From the NCBI RefSeq assembly GCF_001653235.2, contig NW_019154062.1, forward strand, positions 62,001-126,000: a stretch of DNA of 64,000 nt, read 5' to 3'. Origin of the DNA: Pochonia chlamydosporia 170 (taxonomy: Eukaryota > Ascomycota > Sordariomycetes > Hypocreales > Clavicipitaceae). Below are positions 45,542-57,390 of this stretch, piece after piece. Position 1 is the stretch's first letter. Each line of letters starts with the position of its first letter. Position numbers and translations under genes: made by a program. The notes under the pieces were generated by a model. It was given only the letters and a program-made list of their open reading frames with translations. It did not search any database and was not told where the DNA came from.

Positions 45542-45984
45542 CTCTACAGAGACCAAAGTCAATGCAGGGAGCGTTAGAGGCTGCTGGCTTTGGGGAAGCG
45601 GTTTCTCATCAAAGCGTCGTTCTGCCGTGTCATCTCCAGTGTAGTTAAATATCCTGCTATTTCCTAACCGTTTGATTTGCGGGAGGAAGTGCAACCGTGC
45701 CAGTGAGTATATTTGTCAAAGAACGCTATCTCTGTCAACTCTGCCAGCAGGCTTGAAGCAGTGGACAACAAGATGACTTTGGTTCTCATGAGTGAGGAGA
45801 TGGCCGGAAAAAGCAACCATAAGGAGTTAAATATTCGGACTCAAGGAAGATTGTATCATGCAAGGGATCACACCAGCAGTATTGTAAAAGACCAGAAAAC
45901 AGGAATTGAAAATAAAATTCAGATTATGAAGTTCTCTATTTCCTGCTTAGCACAATAACTTAGGACCAGGGAGGCGGTGTTAGC
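45542..45984. other. Intergenic between convergent genes
   Basis: I see no convincing gene. An 81-codon open frame (45713-45958, plus) has no recognisable feature. Confidence 0.5.
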
Positions 45985-47644
45985 TCATTCATCCACATCC
46001 AGGTCTGAATCCTGCTCTCTCCATTGATCAACCCAATCAATTTTTCCAGCAGCCTCTTTCGCTGAAATGCGCTTATCAGGTTCATGCTGCATCAACCCCT
46101 CCATCACACCCAACAGACAACGCAGTGCCTGGTAGTCATCCTCCGTCCAGTCTTCTTTGTCAATACCGTCATTGGCTTCCGTGTTCGAAATGACGTCTTG
46201 TCTGCGTGGTTCAAAACTTTCGTTAAGCGGTGTGAATGCATCGTCTATTCTCATCGATCTAGGCAAAGTAACTTGGAAACAGAATAAAGCGTGAACAAAA
46301 AGCTAATTGACAGAGGCAAATACAAGAGTAGTAGAAGTACTAACTTAGAGGCTTAGGCTGGGGGTTTTCTTTAACCCATTGCTGCCATTGGGCTTGCCAC
46401 TCTGGAGGCAACGGTCCTATGACCTGGGCATGTTTCTGGATTTGCTTTTCCCTAACAGAAGGAAACCCAAATGGAGGTTTCTGATAAAACAAGTAGTGAA
46501 TCTACAAGCAAGACCAAGATCAGTAATGGGGCGGTGCAACTTGCTGCTACGGCTTGCTCACCACACAACCTGCTCTCCATAGATCGTGCCGATAATCAAA
46601 AGAGCCGACAAAGAAGGTTTCTGGCGATTGAAGACCGTGTGGTTGGGCAAGATTTGACCGTGTCTCGTCGATAGGAAATGCTTCTCCCCAGTCGATTAGA
46701 CGAATGTCCTCCTCTGGGCAGTCATACCAGCCTGTCCAACAGGCTGTTTGTACAAGCTGCTTTGGGAGGTTTTCTGGTCGCGGAGATTGTCCGGTATACT
46801 CTGCAATAAAGGGATTACCTCCAAGAGCCTTTAGGATGTGATCTTCCTCGTCATTCTCCAGAATGCCCTGGCAGGTAAAGGCAACATTTCCAGGGGATAT
46901 ATCTGTGCAAATTAGCCTTTGAGGCCAGAAGACTTGCTTGACATAAGATGGCGTTTTCACTAACCTCCATGCACAATTCCAGATCCATGCATGGCATGAA
47001 TAGCCTCTAGAAGTTGTCTGGAGGCCCTGAGAATTGTATCTGGTCGAAAGGTTTCCTGTACGTCAATGTCGTTGTAAGCCTTAATCATTAAAGAGATTGT
47101 TGGTCCCAGAAGTTCAGTGACGAGACATGTATGGGTCCCGGTTGGCCCATGATGTTGGAAACTCTGTAAGAGCTGAGGAAAGTATCTCGGGATTGGTGGA
47201 TTGTTGGATGCATGTTTCTGTTCCATGGTCGTTAGGGCTTTTATGTCTGCATCTTCGTCCAAAGAGCTCGTTGAAATCCTAGCCTGTTTAATCTTCAGAG
47301 AGACCCATTGCCTGTCACGGGTTAGCCTATAGAGGTTGGAGCATCTCAAGGTGGAGTGGCCTTGAACGGTGGAAGGACTCAAAGGGGTATACGTACTCTT
47401 GGTGATTATCTCTTGCAAGCCATACTGTTGAATAGCCCCCATATCCAAGTTTGTAGCGGATTGTATACCTGCCATTATAAAATGTATCACCAAGTGCCAC
47501 GGGGTGAAAGCCCCCTGCTATATAGCGCTCAAGTGGTTCGTGGGGTTGAATAACACCGGCTAGATCATATTTGTCCTCCCAAGAGTAACCGCCTGGATTT
47601 TGTCGTTGAGGTGCCGGCCCGTGATGTGAAACACCTGAAGACAT
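45985..47644 (-). CDS. Serine/threonine protein kinase, SRPK-like
   Basis: Five exons (47644-47397, 47311-46965, 46902-46562, 46501-46345, 46271-45985) give 459 residues with all phases closed. The N-terminus has ERYIAGGFHPVALGDTF.NGRY, the lead-in typical of fungal SRPK-related kinases. The glycine loop is LGYGGYSTVWLA (66-77), the beta-3 lysine is Lys89 (VSLKI), and the catalytic loop is HGDISPGN with Asp199 and Asn204. DWG replaces DFG at Asp269, and the APE-like region is SPETFFV. The usual SRPK spacer between lobes is short. It is probably an active kinase, perhaps for SR-type RNA-binding proteins; the substrate is unknown. For the last intron I used CCAAG as acceptor because the nearer TAG sites break the frame, so this junction is less certain. 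Confidence 0.83.
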
Positions 47645-48156
47645 GGTTTCGCATTAGTGGAAGGAGTACAGGTGAAAGAAAAAATGTTGCCCATGTTGAG
47701 CAAACCAGGACTGTGTTTTGGAGATCTGGGGCCAAAAGGACCAGAGTTGGCTTTGACGCTGAGCTCATTTTTTTCAAAGGCAACATGTGGGGGGAAGACA
47801 CCAGAAGGTTGGGGTCCGACATGGTTGAGCGGCTAGGCGAGTTTGGTGTTGGCTAGCCGAGATTTTGATTACTGAGAAAAATTCATGAGAAACATCTATT
47901 CGTCCAGTTCGGTTCTGATCCCAAACGTCGTAGCAACTGAGTGTGGATATAATAGGTACAGTGTAGAAGCAAATATAGTTCTAACCTTTTGCTATTCTTA
48001 GTCGTTTCTACGCTCATTTAGGCAGAGACTTGTAAGACGGGAATCGCACTCAGTTCAGAAGTGATTACCCAGGAGTATCGACGAGTTGTATCAGAGAAAT
48101 AACGACTCACTCATTTGCCAGGCAAAAATAAGTGCTCCTTAATGCAGAGATAGTAG
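47645..48156. other. Intergenic between same-strand genes
   Basis: This is the upstream region of the SRPK-like kinase. I see no gene here; the open frame at 47611-47856 lacks features. Confidence 0.55.
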
Positions 48157-50402
48157 TCATGCCCGTTGACAAGCTGGGTTCTGCACCTGCTTCCCCCCAG
48201 CCATGGTCAGGAAGCTCGCTGACAGAGTGTGAGTGAACCTAGCAGCTGGCGAATCACACTTTGAATTGTTTGCCTCGTTTCCATTCCAACTAGATCGGCG
48301 AGAAATTTCGTTGAGCACCGAGATGATTGACTTCAATTGTGCAAGCTGTATCGACCGATAAGCCGTGTGATTGTGGTCTATAATCCTCGTTAGACAAGAC
48401 CAACCAGCAGTGCAACAGGACACCATACTCGCATAAAAATGACCAGCAATATACAAGCACAACACGAATTGGTGAGGAGGTATTCCGTTATTTGTATCTA
48501 GGTAGCATTTGGCAATCGTGGCAATCTTATTCGCTGCCATCATACAGGTCTCTCTCGATTCCGCGGATATGCGCTCCGTCAACCAAGACTGTGTGAAGTC
48601 GGGTGGATAGGCGAGGGTTCTATGCAGTGCAAGTATTGCTGCATTATAAGTTAAATGCGCAAGGGTCAAGTTTGGATCAGTATCGCCGTTGCTAGTGTCG
48701 CCTCGCCATCGTTTTGCAACGCGTAGCTCCCACCTAACGCGTCATGTCAGCAACAACATAGTCTTCCTTGACTATTATATGCGTCGAACTTACTGCAGAA
48801 GCCTGGAATCTAGCCACCGGAGTTTGCTGAGCCAGAAGGAGAGCCCTGAAGGATTGTCCAGTTCAACAGTGTTCTGCATGTGGAATTTGGTCACCTGGAA
48901 CAGCAGCTCACTCGCCTCTATCATGAAGCCGAAACCATCGATTCCATTGGGCCGTTCGGTGCCGTGGTGTTCTGTAAAGAATAAGGATCCAGCTTCCGTC
49001 TCAGACGGTTCCTCGTCAATCATGAAGAATAAAGCTTTAACATCGCGGCCCTGCTCCCAGCTAGAGCTGCCATAAGGTAGTCTTCGCCGAACGCTTTTAC
49101 TCGGTATAGTTGGATTACTTCTGTACAGAACTTAGTTTTTGAAATAACACAAGTTAGAATTCATTGTTAATACCCCGTCGTGATGCTGCAGAAACGATCC
49201 ATCAGAAATGCCGCCTAAAACATCCTCCGATGTTCCTCCACCTCAATCCAGGTATGAGCCTCTTCCTCAACTGGCAGAACTTTGGAAGAATCGCCAGAAA
49301 CGTGTTTTCCTATCGAAAATTCCTCCACGTGTAGGTTCAAATCGAGAACCCTGTGAGTTACGACCGCAACAAGCGACCATGGTGATGCACTGTTGCCTCG
49401 TTTGATCTGAATCTGTTACTTAACTACAAGTAACGTGACGTTTCTTCAGTAATGTACCTACAGAGCCGAATGCCAACAAGAGAAGAGCTTGAGTAGATTC
49501 TTTTGAGTTGCTCTCAGTTGAGGAACTGATTACTCTTTGACGGCATTCTGATGCATATTGTTGCAGTTTCTTGTGCTGCTCTTCTGACAACTTGCCGTCA
49601 TTACTCCGGAAGTGTGATGCAACCGCAACAATAGCCTGGACAAGTAGAGATGTTCCAGTAGTCCGATTTGGATCTCCAACCTTTCGTCGAAAGGTTTCGA
49701 CGTGAAACATCGGCAACCACGGGTGGAAGTATTTGAAAAAGTCGTCCAGAATAGAATTGAGCTGCTCTGGTGGTGGAATTACCTCAGACATGTCAATACT
49801 ATCGGCGTTATCAACAGCTTGTTGAGGTCGTTCAACAGCAACAAAACCGTCGTCTGACGCTCGTTTGCGCTTTTTATCCACAGAACTTCTTGGGGCTTTG
49901 TCGTCACAGTCTTGCCGGGAAATACTTTCTGCTTGTAGTAATTCTTGAAAAAGGATACTTTGACCGACGAACATTTCCTCAATGGCGTCTGTGCTAAACC
50001 ATTAGTCTAGTTAGAAGAACGTCTGTCGATTCAATTTGAGGGCGTACCCATTCTCCGATTCAGGCGTTCAATATAGCCTGTTTTAATACCACCTTTCAGC
50101 TTGCTGTGCTTATACACACAGTTCACACCTGAATGTATATGAGAAAACGATCGACATTGTCAATTTGCAGGACTTACTTGCCTGACTTCACGCATTGAGA
50201 GCATGGGTATTCTCGGGAACATTTTGACTTTTTCTTCCGACATGACTGACATCTGTTTACAGGTCAGCGGCTTGTTGTTCACTTTATTCAAGACATCCTA
50301 CGCAGGTATTTTATCGGACTTGGCCGCTTCATCTCGCCCACTCGCTTGGGACGAATCCTTGGCCTGGTGATCAATGGGCGTATCCTCCGTTCTGTCCGCC
50401 AT
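48157..50402 (-). pseudogene. Zn2Cys6 transcription factor with its central regulatory-domain segment missing
   Basis: Good exons on the left part: 50402-50302, 50252-50182, 50128-50048 and 49988-49458. Good exons on the right part: 49120-48794 and 48733-48157. The start reads MADRTEDTPIDHQ, the zinc cluster reads ACQSCRKKKSKC then PCSQCVKSGVNC, followed by YIERLNRR. The MHR domain starts FFKYFHPWLPMFHVETFRRK and reaches ECRQRVISS...QALLLLAFGSVG. In relatives about 90 residues follow here (AWSIVGS, then R(R)VFW); they are absent. The frame resumes only at SVRRRLPYGSSSWEQG, with non-matching phase. The intron 50181-50129 starts GCAAGT (GC-AG). I infer loss of function. A truncated product ending shortly after residue 260 is possible. 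Confidence 0.75.
49121..49457. other. Unrelated sequence replacing the missing transcription-factor segment
   Basis: This 337-bp stretch separates the two halves of the broken Zn2Cys6 gene. Translated on the minus strand it shows none of the missing domain. On the plus strand it carries a 65-codon open frame (49208-49405) and a GGTTCAAATC word resembling an RNA polymerase III B box. No terminal repeats are clear. Confidence 0.45.
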
Positions 50403-52623
50403 GTGTAGAAAGAAAAGTGACAATCTGATGACTGGACAAGTTATTCTGGTGGCAGCTTCCACAACTCCGGGAAGGACGTCTCGATATTTCATTCATGTGT
50501 AAGGCTTGCTATTTCCGTAGCAGAATATGCCTTAGCCTGCATTTCTCTTCTTTTCCGAAACCAGGCGGTACACAATTCTCCTCTTATTGGTAAACCAATG
50601 CAGAGTCAATACGATTTGAACCTTCACTCGTTGCAGGTTAGACAGTGGGCCACAGCCCTTGGGTTTTAATGCCCGACGCCGGATTGCTTACACCGATGGC
50701 AGGGAGAGAGAAATGACGCACGCAGAATATTCCTCTAGCACACTGCCGCTACATTGTAAAGCATATTCGATACTTGACTAGTTACATATTGATGAAAATA
50801 TCCTCGCAGTCATCACATAACAATTTTCAACACCAAAAATTTCTTCATCAACCCATCATTGCAACGGTGACACATAAGCTAGCTCAATAGAAACCACGAA
50901 GATCCAAGACAGCGGAGTTATATTCGCAAATTCCACCAAAATTTCTTCCCCTGCAGCCATAAAACTAAAGAGAGTTTAATGCATGCGGCATCTACAGACC
51001 GGCAGCTCTTGAGACGGCAAATAACAAGGGACAGATGGCAGTCGCTGAGTTGAGAAACCTTAAGGAAAGGCGTTTGCATTAGTACTTATACAGGTGCAAA
51101 TGTCGAGATATGTTACAGCTAAATGCTTGCTAGTGCTTGGTATTGTAGGAACGTATATTTTGGGCAAGTTTTGTTCTCTAGAAATAGCCGGAGGAAATGT
51201 TTCCCCCATGCGTTGGGGATGTGGAAACCTTGACCCAGCCATGTAGCTCTTGTAGCTGGTAATATGCTGGCAACGATGAACTTGTACGGGCACAAGCATC
51301 TAGTACAAGAGAGCAGTTAGAGCACAGATGCCGTGCGCTCTAAATGTCGTGATGGTGACGTCTAAGGAGCCTTGCATGTAGCAACTGCTGTGTCTGTATC
51401 AAACAATCTGCTAGAAAACGTCGCAGGACACGAACTAATTGTAGATTACTGGATGGGGAACACCACGATGTCTACGCTTTTTAATTCAGCTAAGGAGATA
51501 ATGCAACTAAGCATGAGTCCAGCAAATCGGTGAACCACAGCGAGTGGACCTCCCATAAGCTATAAATGTGTTGGAATGGCCCTACAACTACCCGAATACC
51601 GCAATGAACGAGGAGACGTAGACGGAGAGCTACAATGCGAGTATATTACGGTACAACAAGAGCTTAAAGTGTAGTTTTGTGAATAAATTAGTGCCGGAAG
51701 ACTAGAATCGTCGAAGGCGTTTGCATGACAGAAGTAGAGTTTAAAATACATGGAGCCCATGTTGTAGGTTTATGCGGCTAACAGTCAGTTCCTGGAGTAG
51801 TAACAAAACGGGGATATATTCAACGTGCATTATGTATCGGGAGGGGAAGAAGGATGCTAAGAACTTTATACGAGGCGCCACACCCGAGAATGTAGCCTGA
51901 TGCTTATATTTATGCACTGCTTTAATAGACTTGTGTATTTGTAAAGCAAACTCCTTTAAGCATGGCAGGCTTGTGACCACAGCTTTATCTGCTAATGGAC
52001 TGCCAGCGCAAACTCTCTGCTGCTCTGCACCGAAGCGGCGACACCTAGAATTGCCTGTTGTATGCACATAATGACTGATATCTAGAGCATTTGAATTTAG
52101 TTCCTCGGGAAGCTGTATCTACGTATCACAGTTGATCAAGCTAATTAGCAAGATTCTCGTTTCTTCAACAAGCATGTTACTAGACAAGCTGTTCGTTGAA
52201 GTTATTCCAGAGATACTCAACCAGACCAGGTATGCCAAATACACTTAGCTTAGCATTAAATTATTACGATCGCATGACAAAATCCTTTTTCCATTGGACA
52301 ATGACGATTGATGTTGGCGTTTTAAGTCCCCACAGAGCCGCATCACGAACGGCCACAAGGACAGAGCATGTGACAAGAATTGCCAAGCAATTGAACTCTA
52401 TAGAGTTACATTAAGTTGAATGCAACACCTACTCGATTAAGATCCTTATGAGGCTTCTGGGTGGAAACAACTTACTGAGCAGCATACAAAGAACCCCCAG
52501 TTCTCCCAAACTAGGCGCTGATAGTCTGTCCAACCCACGGCTTTTTACTTGAGATACTCGTCCATCATTTAAAAGACAAAGAACACTAGAAAATTTCAAC
52601 TTCATCCAACTTAAGTCGCTACC
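50403..52623. other. Intergenic, about 2.2 kb, no gene recognised
   Basis: This is the upstream region of the broken regulator and of the small secreted protein. It is AT-moderate, without repeats or RNA genes seen by eye. Confidence 0.55.
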
Positions 52624-53170
52624 ATGCGTTTTGCTCCCCTGGTTACCGTTGCCTTTGCCGCTCTCGGTGGTGCTACAGCGGCGCCAGAGGAACACCAAGA
52701 GCAGGCTAGAGCCGACTACCTGGTACGGTTCTCGCATTTCAGAAGGCATTGGGTTATGAACACTAACACGTTAAAATAGGCCATTATTTTTGGCCAGCCA
52801 AACTTCAGAGGAAGCTCTAAAACCATTTCGGATGGAGAGTCAAACCGTTGCATCGCCCTCCAGGGCAACCTGTAAGTCTTAAAATATTATTCTCAGACCA
52901 TGTCTTCTACTCATGTGTAATGCTAACAATGAGACAGCCGCGAGAACGTGCAATCCATTTTAATCGATCGCCAAGACCGTGATTTCTGTTACCTTTACAA
53001 GTATGTCCCTGTGCTTGCCCGTTCTCTAAACCCTTTAAAGCACTAGTACTAATAAATATGCTGCAAGGTTCCGAGATTGCGGAGGCCCTTCTCGTAAATT
53101 CGACCTTAACGAGAGAAAGATTAGCCCTAGCAACTGGAGCTATATTAAATGCATCCGTGGTCGTCGCTAA
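52624..53170 (+). CDS. Small secreted cysteine protein, beta/gamma-crystallin-like
   Basis: Four exons (52624-52722, 52780-52871, 52938-53000, 53068-53170) give only 118 residues; all three introns are GT-AG with CTAAC/ACTAAT branch sites and every phase closes. A clear signal peptide (about 1-19, MRFAPLVTVAFAALGGATA) is followed by a short acidic propeptide-like stretch. A beta-rich domain of about 85 residues comes next, with IIFGQPNFRGSSKTI, NRCIALQGNL, SILIDRQDRDFCYLYKFRDC and a C-terminal SNWSYIKC. Four Cys remain in the mature part, so two disulfides are likely. The FRG..C..L..S+....C.LY....C order resembles fungal crystallin-like secreted proteins. The role is unknown; effector or antimicrobial functions are possible but unsupported. 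No named frame covers this gene in one piece. Confidence 0.82.
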
Positions 53171-54754
53171 AACGTGACACGCGGCACCATACAGATTGCA
53201 GAGTTGGCGACACAGGGTATAGAATACTTTCCGTACAACTATCATAATACAACGTTGACAAGCGAAGCTTATGTGGCGGATGAGCTGTGACTGTCAGATT
53301 TCAATATTGCGTGGCTTTTACGGTTTGCTGTGGAATCATGTGGGGAGTTTGTCATATACAACGGGGACGGTCCTTGTATTTGGTATAAATGGCTAGCAGA
53401 TAATAGTTTGTGAATCTCAAGTAATTGTTGGCCGGCAAAACTTAGTTTCTGAATTGGTAACAGTCCGTATATACACATCTGACCATCTGCTATCTAGTCC
53501 AATTTGCTCCTCTTTGTGTCTACGTACTCGAACTTGCTCCTCTCCCTCTCCCAAGCAGCGTGGCGAAATTTGTTGGTCGCCAAGGTTTTCGCTTCTTCGA
53601 TTACCTGTTCCCCACGCGATTGGTTGCACGGCAAGAAGATGGGTGCCCAAAGTACTTCAACTTCAACAGACCCATTTGATGCTCGGCGTGCTTCTCCCAG
53701 GTGAATTGATCATCATTCTTGGCGTAATGGTCTCCCAATGGTTTCCCAAGCTCGATACTAATCAGCTACCCGAATATCCATGCCCCAAATGCTTGCTCGC
53801 CGGAACTACGCAAGCGGCTTGAAGATCGCTATCCACCGGCAACATCAAAGACCGCTCAGACAGACTCTTACACTAGGTGTCCGGAGCCAATCTCCGATTT
53901 CATCAAGGGGCTCTACTCCGTGACCTAACCCCGAAAGTCTGTGACAGGCAATTGCCCATCAGGACAGGAGTACTACGCCGTCAAGCAAAGCAAAGCAACT
54001 TCATAGTGTCTTCGGGATGTTTATCGTCGAAGGTAGTTCACTGGTGGGGGCATTAGATTTCAATATTTGCCGGACATCTTCAATATGGATATTGTCATAG
54101 GGTGACAGGTACGAGGGAAGCGATGGGCGACTTGACCGAGCCCTTGGCGTCAAATGCCTCTTTAGGCTTAATGCCTTTGCCACCGCCCATTGACATCTAA
54201 CCTGCCAGACAGAGCCACAGAATCCTTAATAATTTGACACAGCCTAAACATTTGTCGGTATCCGGGATCTGATCCTGGCTCTCCTGGATCCATCCGCCTC
54301 GCCTGTAGTCGCGATTTGCGAGTAGTCTGTTCGCCATATCTTTCACACCATATAACCGGAAAGCAAATGATCGCGAATCTAGGTCAAATATATACTAAGC
54401 AATCGTACATTCCTCTAATTGAATAAGTTTCTGACAAGGAGGCATATAATTGCCGTTGACGGCGTATTATCACGTCATCGTTGAAGTGTGTTTCGAGAGA
54501 CACGTTTGCAGCGGCACGAATGCTTAATTTTGGATCTTGCTTAAGAGCTTCAATAGCTACTAATAATATAATCGACTTTCATTTAATGCGGAATCCATAT
54601 TTTGGTGGAGATATTTGACGAGGACGTAGGTAGGTGGTTAGGGCACATGCGTCACTGGTACTTGTATAATATCTCGCTTTGACAATGTTGGAGAGGCTCT
54701 TGATTCGTTATCGCAACTATGCTGGGCACCTGGATAAATGGAAGACTTGTAGGG
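53171..54754. other. Intergenic between convergent genes, possible decayed sequence
   Basis: No gene is recognised. Around 53520-54000 (plus) one frame stays partly open across two stops, with segments such as RFFDYLFPTRLV and KGLYSVT, which may be an old gene relic. I could not place it in a family. Confidence 0.4.
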
Positions 54755-56258
54755 TCACTGCAGCACACTATCTCTTGGATCACTATCCCCCCAATCCGCC
54801 TCCCATTGACGCATTAAAACCTCCTTCGCCCCTGTCCGCTCGAGTCGCGACGCATCCCACACAACATATCCCCAGCGACGTATAATGTCTTGCACGTAGT
54901 ATCCGTACAGGTTGCTGTAGCTTCCCCTCCAAATTAGCGTCCACGCCTGTGGCGGCCGCAGTTCGTCCGTAACCGGATCCTTCTCACCCGTGAAGGGTAG
55001 CAATTCGTGCCGCTGCTGCTTCTGGTCCCGATTTGACAGCCCTTCTTGGCGCCGTTGGAACTGCGCTGTCTCGCCCAGTGCCTCCTCGAGAAAGTTGCCC
55101 GCTGGCCACACAATGTGCTCCTGCATCGTCGAGACGAGGTGCGCGTGGTCACTGACCTTGAAGAGGACAGTATACAGTAGACTGAGGCCGCACGAGATTG
55201 TGCCCTTCAGAAGACTGTCTTTAACCCCTGTGTTATATCAAAATGTGGTTAGTCGTACTCAGGCCGCAGAATGGTGTTATGATGGTCACGAGGGAAAGGA
55301 TACAAAACTGACAGCTATTATCGAAGTCGAAAGCCCCTTCCGGAGTGGGCGGTCGCTGACCCTCGAACTTGGGATTCTTCTCATGCACATCCCAGCGGAT
55401 GGTGCCGAAGATCTGGTCGTATTTCTCCTTGGCAAAGGTATAGATGCAAGCTATCTCCTCGACCTCCCAAGGTTCGAATATACAGATGAAGATCTTTAGG
55501 ATATCGACAGGCTGGAAACCTAGCTTCGACTTCAGCGAGATTCCTTGGCAGTTTGTGCCAAAGAGATTGCAGGATAGCTGAAAGCGATATAACCCTCGAA
55601 TCAGCCGCTGCTCTTCCGTCTTGGTAAGCGGCTCATGACTCAACGAATCTCCGGTCTCGCTGGAAAGATTGGCCAACGCCCAAGCGGAGTAGTGTTGCGC
55701 GAGGGGTTTGATGATAGAGGAGAAGAATACGACCATGCTCACGGCCTCATCTTCGGTGAGTATTTCGGCGAGGTTCAAATATTGGGCAGAAGAGTGTCGG
55801 TCCTGATAAGAATTGAGGAACTGAACGACCTTTTCACGGGTACGCGAGTTCGAAAAATCGGCAGAGCTGGACTGGTAAACAACATAGGCGTCAACAGCGG
55901 CGCCACACAACGTCGTCTCCAAGCACTTACAGAGCAGATACCTGCGATCTAGCAGATACTGCTGGTGAATGACGGGAGACGTGAACACCAAGGTACGCAG
56001 TTCTTCAAGCTTCAATATAGAAAGGAGCTGACGCAGGATTTCAGGAGGAAGACTTTCCAGCGGCGCATTGAAGCTGGGGTATTCGCAGTCTAGCTTTGTC
56101 TGTGAGTCTTCCAGCACAGGGTCTGGCACCCAGCTTCTCGGGGCGACGATAGCTTGGGGCGGGCTTGCGTTAGCCGTTGTCGCAGATACAGCTGAATCTG
56201 GTGTGGACGCCTTGGGAAGCCGCACGGAATGCCTGAACTTGGAGAGAGCCCGTTTCAT
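54755..56258 (-). CDS. F-box-like domain protein
   Basis: Exons 56258-55313 and 55227-54755 give 472 residues. The 85-bp intron has a GACTAAC branch site; I used the GTCAGT donor, which joins FDFDNS to WVKDSLLKG. Residues about 67-105 read LESLPPEILRQLLSILKLEELRTLVFTSPVIHQQY, a good F-box-like hydrophobic pattern (LPxEIL...L). The N-terminal 45 residues are basic and disordered. The long C-terminal region is helical with conserved-looking ends (PQAWTLIWRGSYSNLYG, then RRWGYVVWDASRL) typical of fungal F-box-like proteins of unknown substrate. It probably acts as an SCF-type adaptor, by inference. It is convergent with the decayed region to its left and divergent from the FunK1 relic. Confidence 0.75.
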
Positions 56259-56493
56259 TTTGCCTCTTGTCGTTTGGCATGTGAGTTTGGAAACTTCCCT
56301 GCTCTCCGTTTACAGTAGCGATGCCGATTTCCGAATGACCGTTCTGCGACGTCGACAACCAAAATCTCAAAAGATTTGTCGCCATTTGTGACAAGGTTGT
56401 GGCCCTGGTAGCCTTGCCGACACTGCTTGATTGGAGCCTTCTGCAGAAACAGAAAAACGCCACCAAGGCTATCGAAGCGCAGAGCAATTCCTA

Positions 56494-56905
56494 GTGTGCG
56501 AACTCGCAGCAAACTTCAGCAGATCGAATGTCCTTTCTATAACATCATTAAATGCTTTGATGATTGCATCGTACAGAATATTCGGATTCTATGGATTGCC
56601 AATGAAGAGGCCATCCTTATGCGGGAACAGGACATCTCTTATTGCCCTGCATAAGGTTTAAGACCATCAAAAACGTCAGGAAATTCACTTAGGATGACAT
56701 CTAGTACATTTTTGTCCATATCCCCACGCTTGCTTTGCGCCATGTCTTCGTTGCCTCACGTATACCACCGCGATGACATACTTTCACCGGCCTGACGCTC
56801 TCGATAATACCCAGCCCCGACGAGCACAGAGCCATATAAGAACGTAAAAACATGCTTCGAGATCGTGGCGATAACCAGGCTCAGCGATCGTCTCGACTTT
56901 GCATA
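56494..56905 (-). pseudogene. FunK1-type kinase, C-terminal part (relic, inverted)
   Basis: Read on the minus strand from 56905, the DNA encodes GYRHDLEACFYVLIWLCARRGW, which is the FunK1 (PF17667) C-lobe landmark. After a frame change comes RWYT, a stop, then EDMAQSKRGDMDKN and FPDVFDGLKPYA. After another frame change comes IRDVLFPHKDGLFIGNP, a stop, then LYDAIIKAFNDVIERTFDLL. This is the normal order of the family's C-terminus, broken by two frame changes and two stops. Its N-terminal half is not upstream on this strand; it lies on the plus strand next door. Confidence 0.8.
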
Positions 56906-56908
56906 AAC

Positions 56909-57390
56909 TTCGTGGCCTCGCAGTGCCAACACGCCCTTTTCGCAATCGCAACTTCCAAGCCACTCGTTCAGCCACTTTCACGGCCTCAGTATTGCCAGCA
57001 ACGGACACGATAAGCGGAAGTCGACAGATTGGTCGAGTCATTCATCTAAGAGATCTCGATCAAACAGCCAGCTCGCTGAGACTGAACACGCAGAGAATGG
57101 GGTCACTTATCCCGTTCAGGCACCGCAAGGTCCTGGCCTTGTTCAGCAAGACCAGACACCACAAGATAATCGCTTCTTTCGTGTACTGGCCATTTCTCCG
57201 GCGCGGCGATCAATTACACAGGTCAAGGCTGTTATCGAGCTCCTTGAAGCCTTTCGTGACCCCATTCAAACGCATCAATCACTCTACCAGGACGGGAAAA
57301 TTCTGCACAGAGACGGTTCCGAAGATAATCTCACTATTACCGATGCGGAGCATGTTTGCTCATCGGACATGGTCATCACCCTAACTACGT
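56909..57390 (+). pseudogene. FunK1-type kinase, central part with catalytic loop (relic)
   Basis: A plus-strand frame stays open for about 160 codons. It contains the FunK1 linker SSKRSRSNSQ, then DNRFFRVLAISPARRSI, VIELLEAFRDPIQTHQSLY and the catalytic loop KILHRDGSEDNLTITDAE, where the usual HRDIS is HRDGS. It then loses family resemblance and stops at 57390, before the C-lobe. The first 60 codons are not family-like. The C-terminal half lies head-to-head on the minus strand (56494-56905), so the gene has been broken and part of it inverted. Confidence 0.8.

Noticed and set aside
56431..56661. 76-codon plus-strand open frame between the F-box-like gene and the FunK1 relic
   Set aside because: The opposite strand there encodes the FunK1 C-terminus, so this is its shadow.
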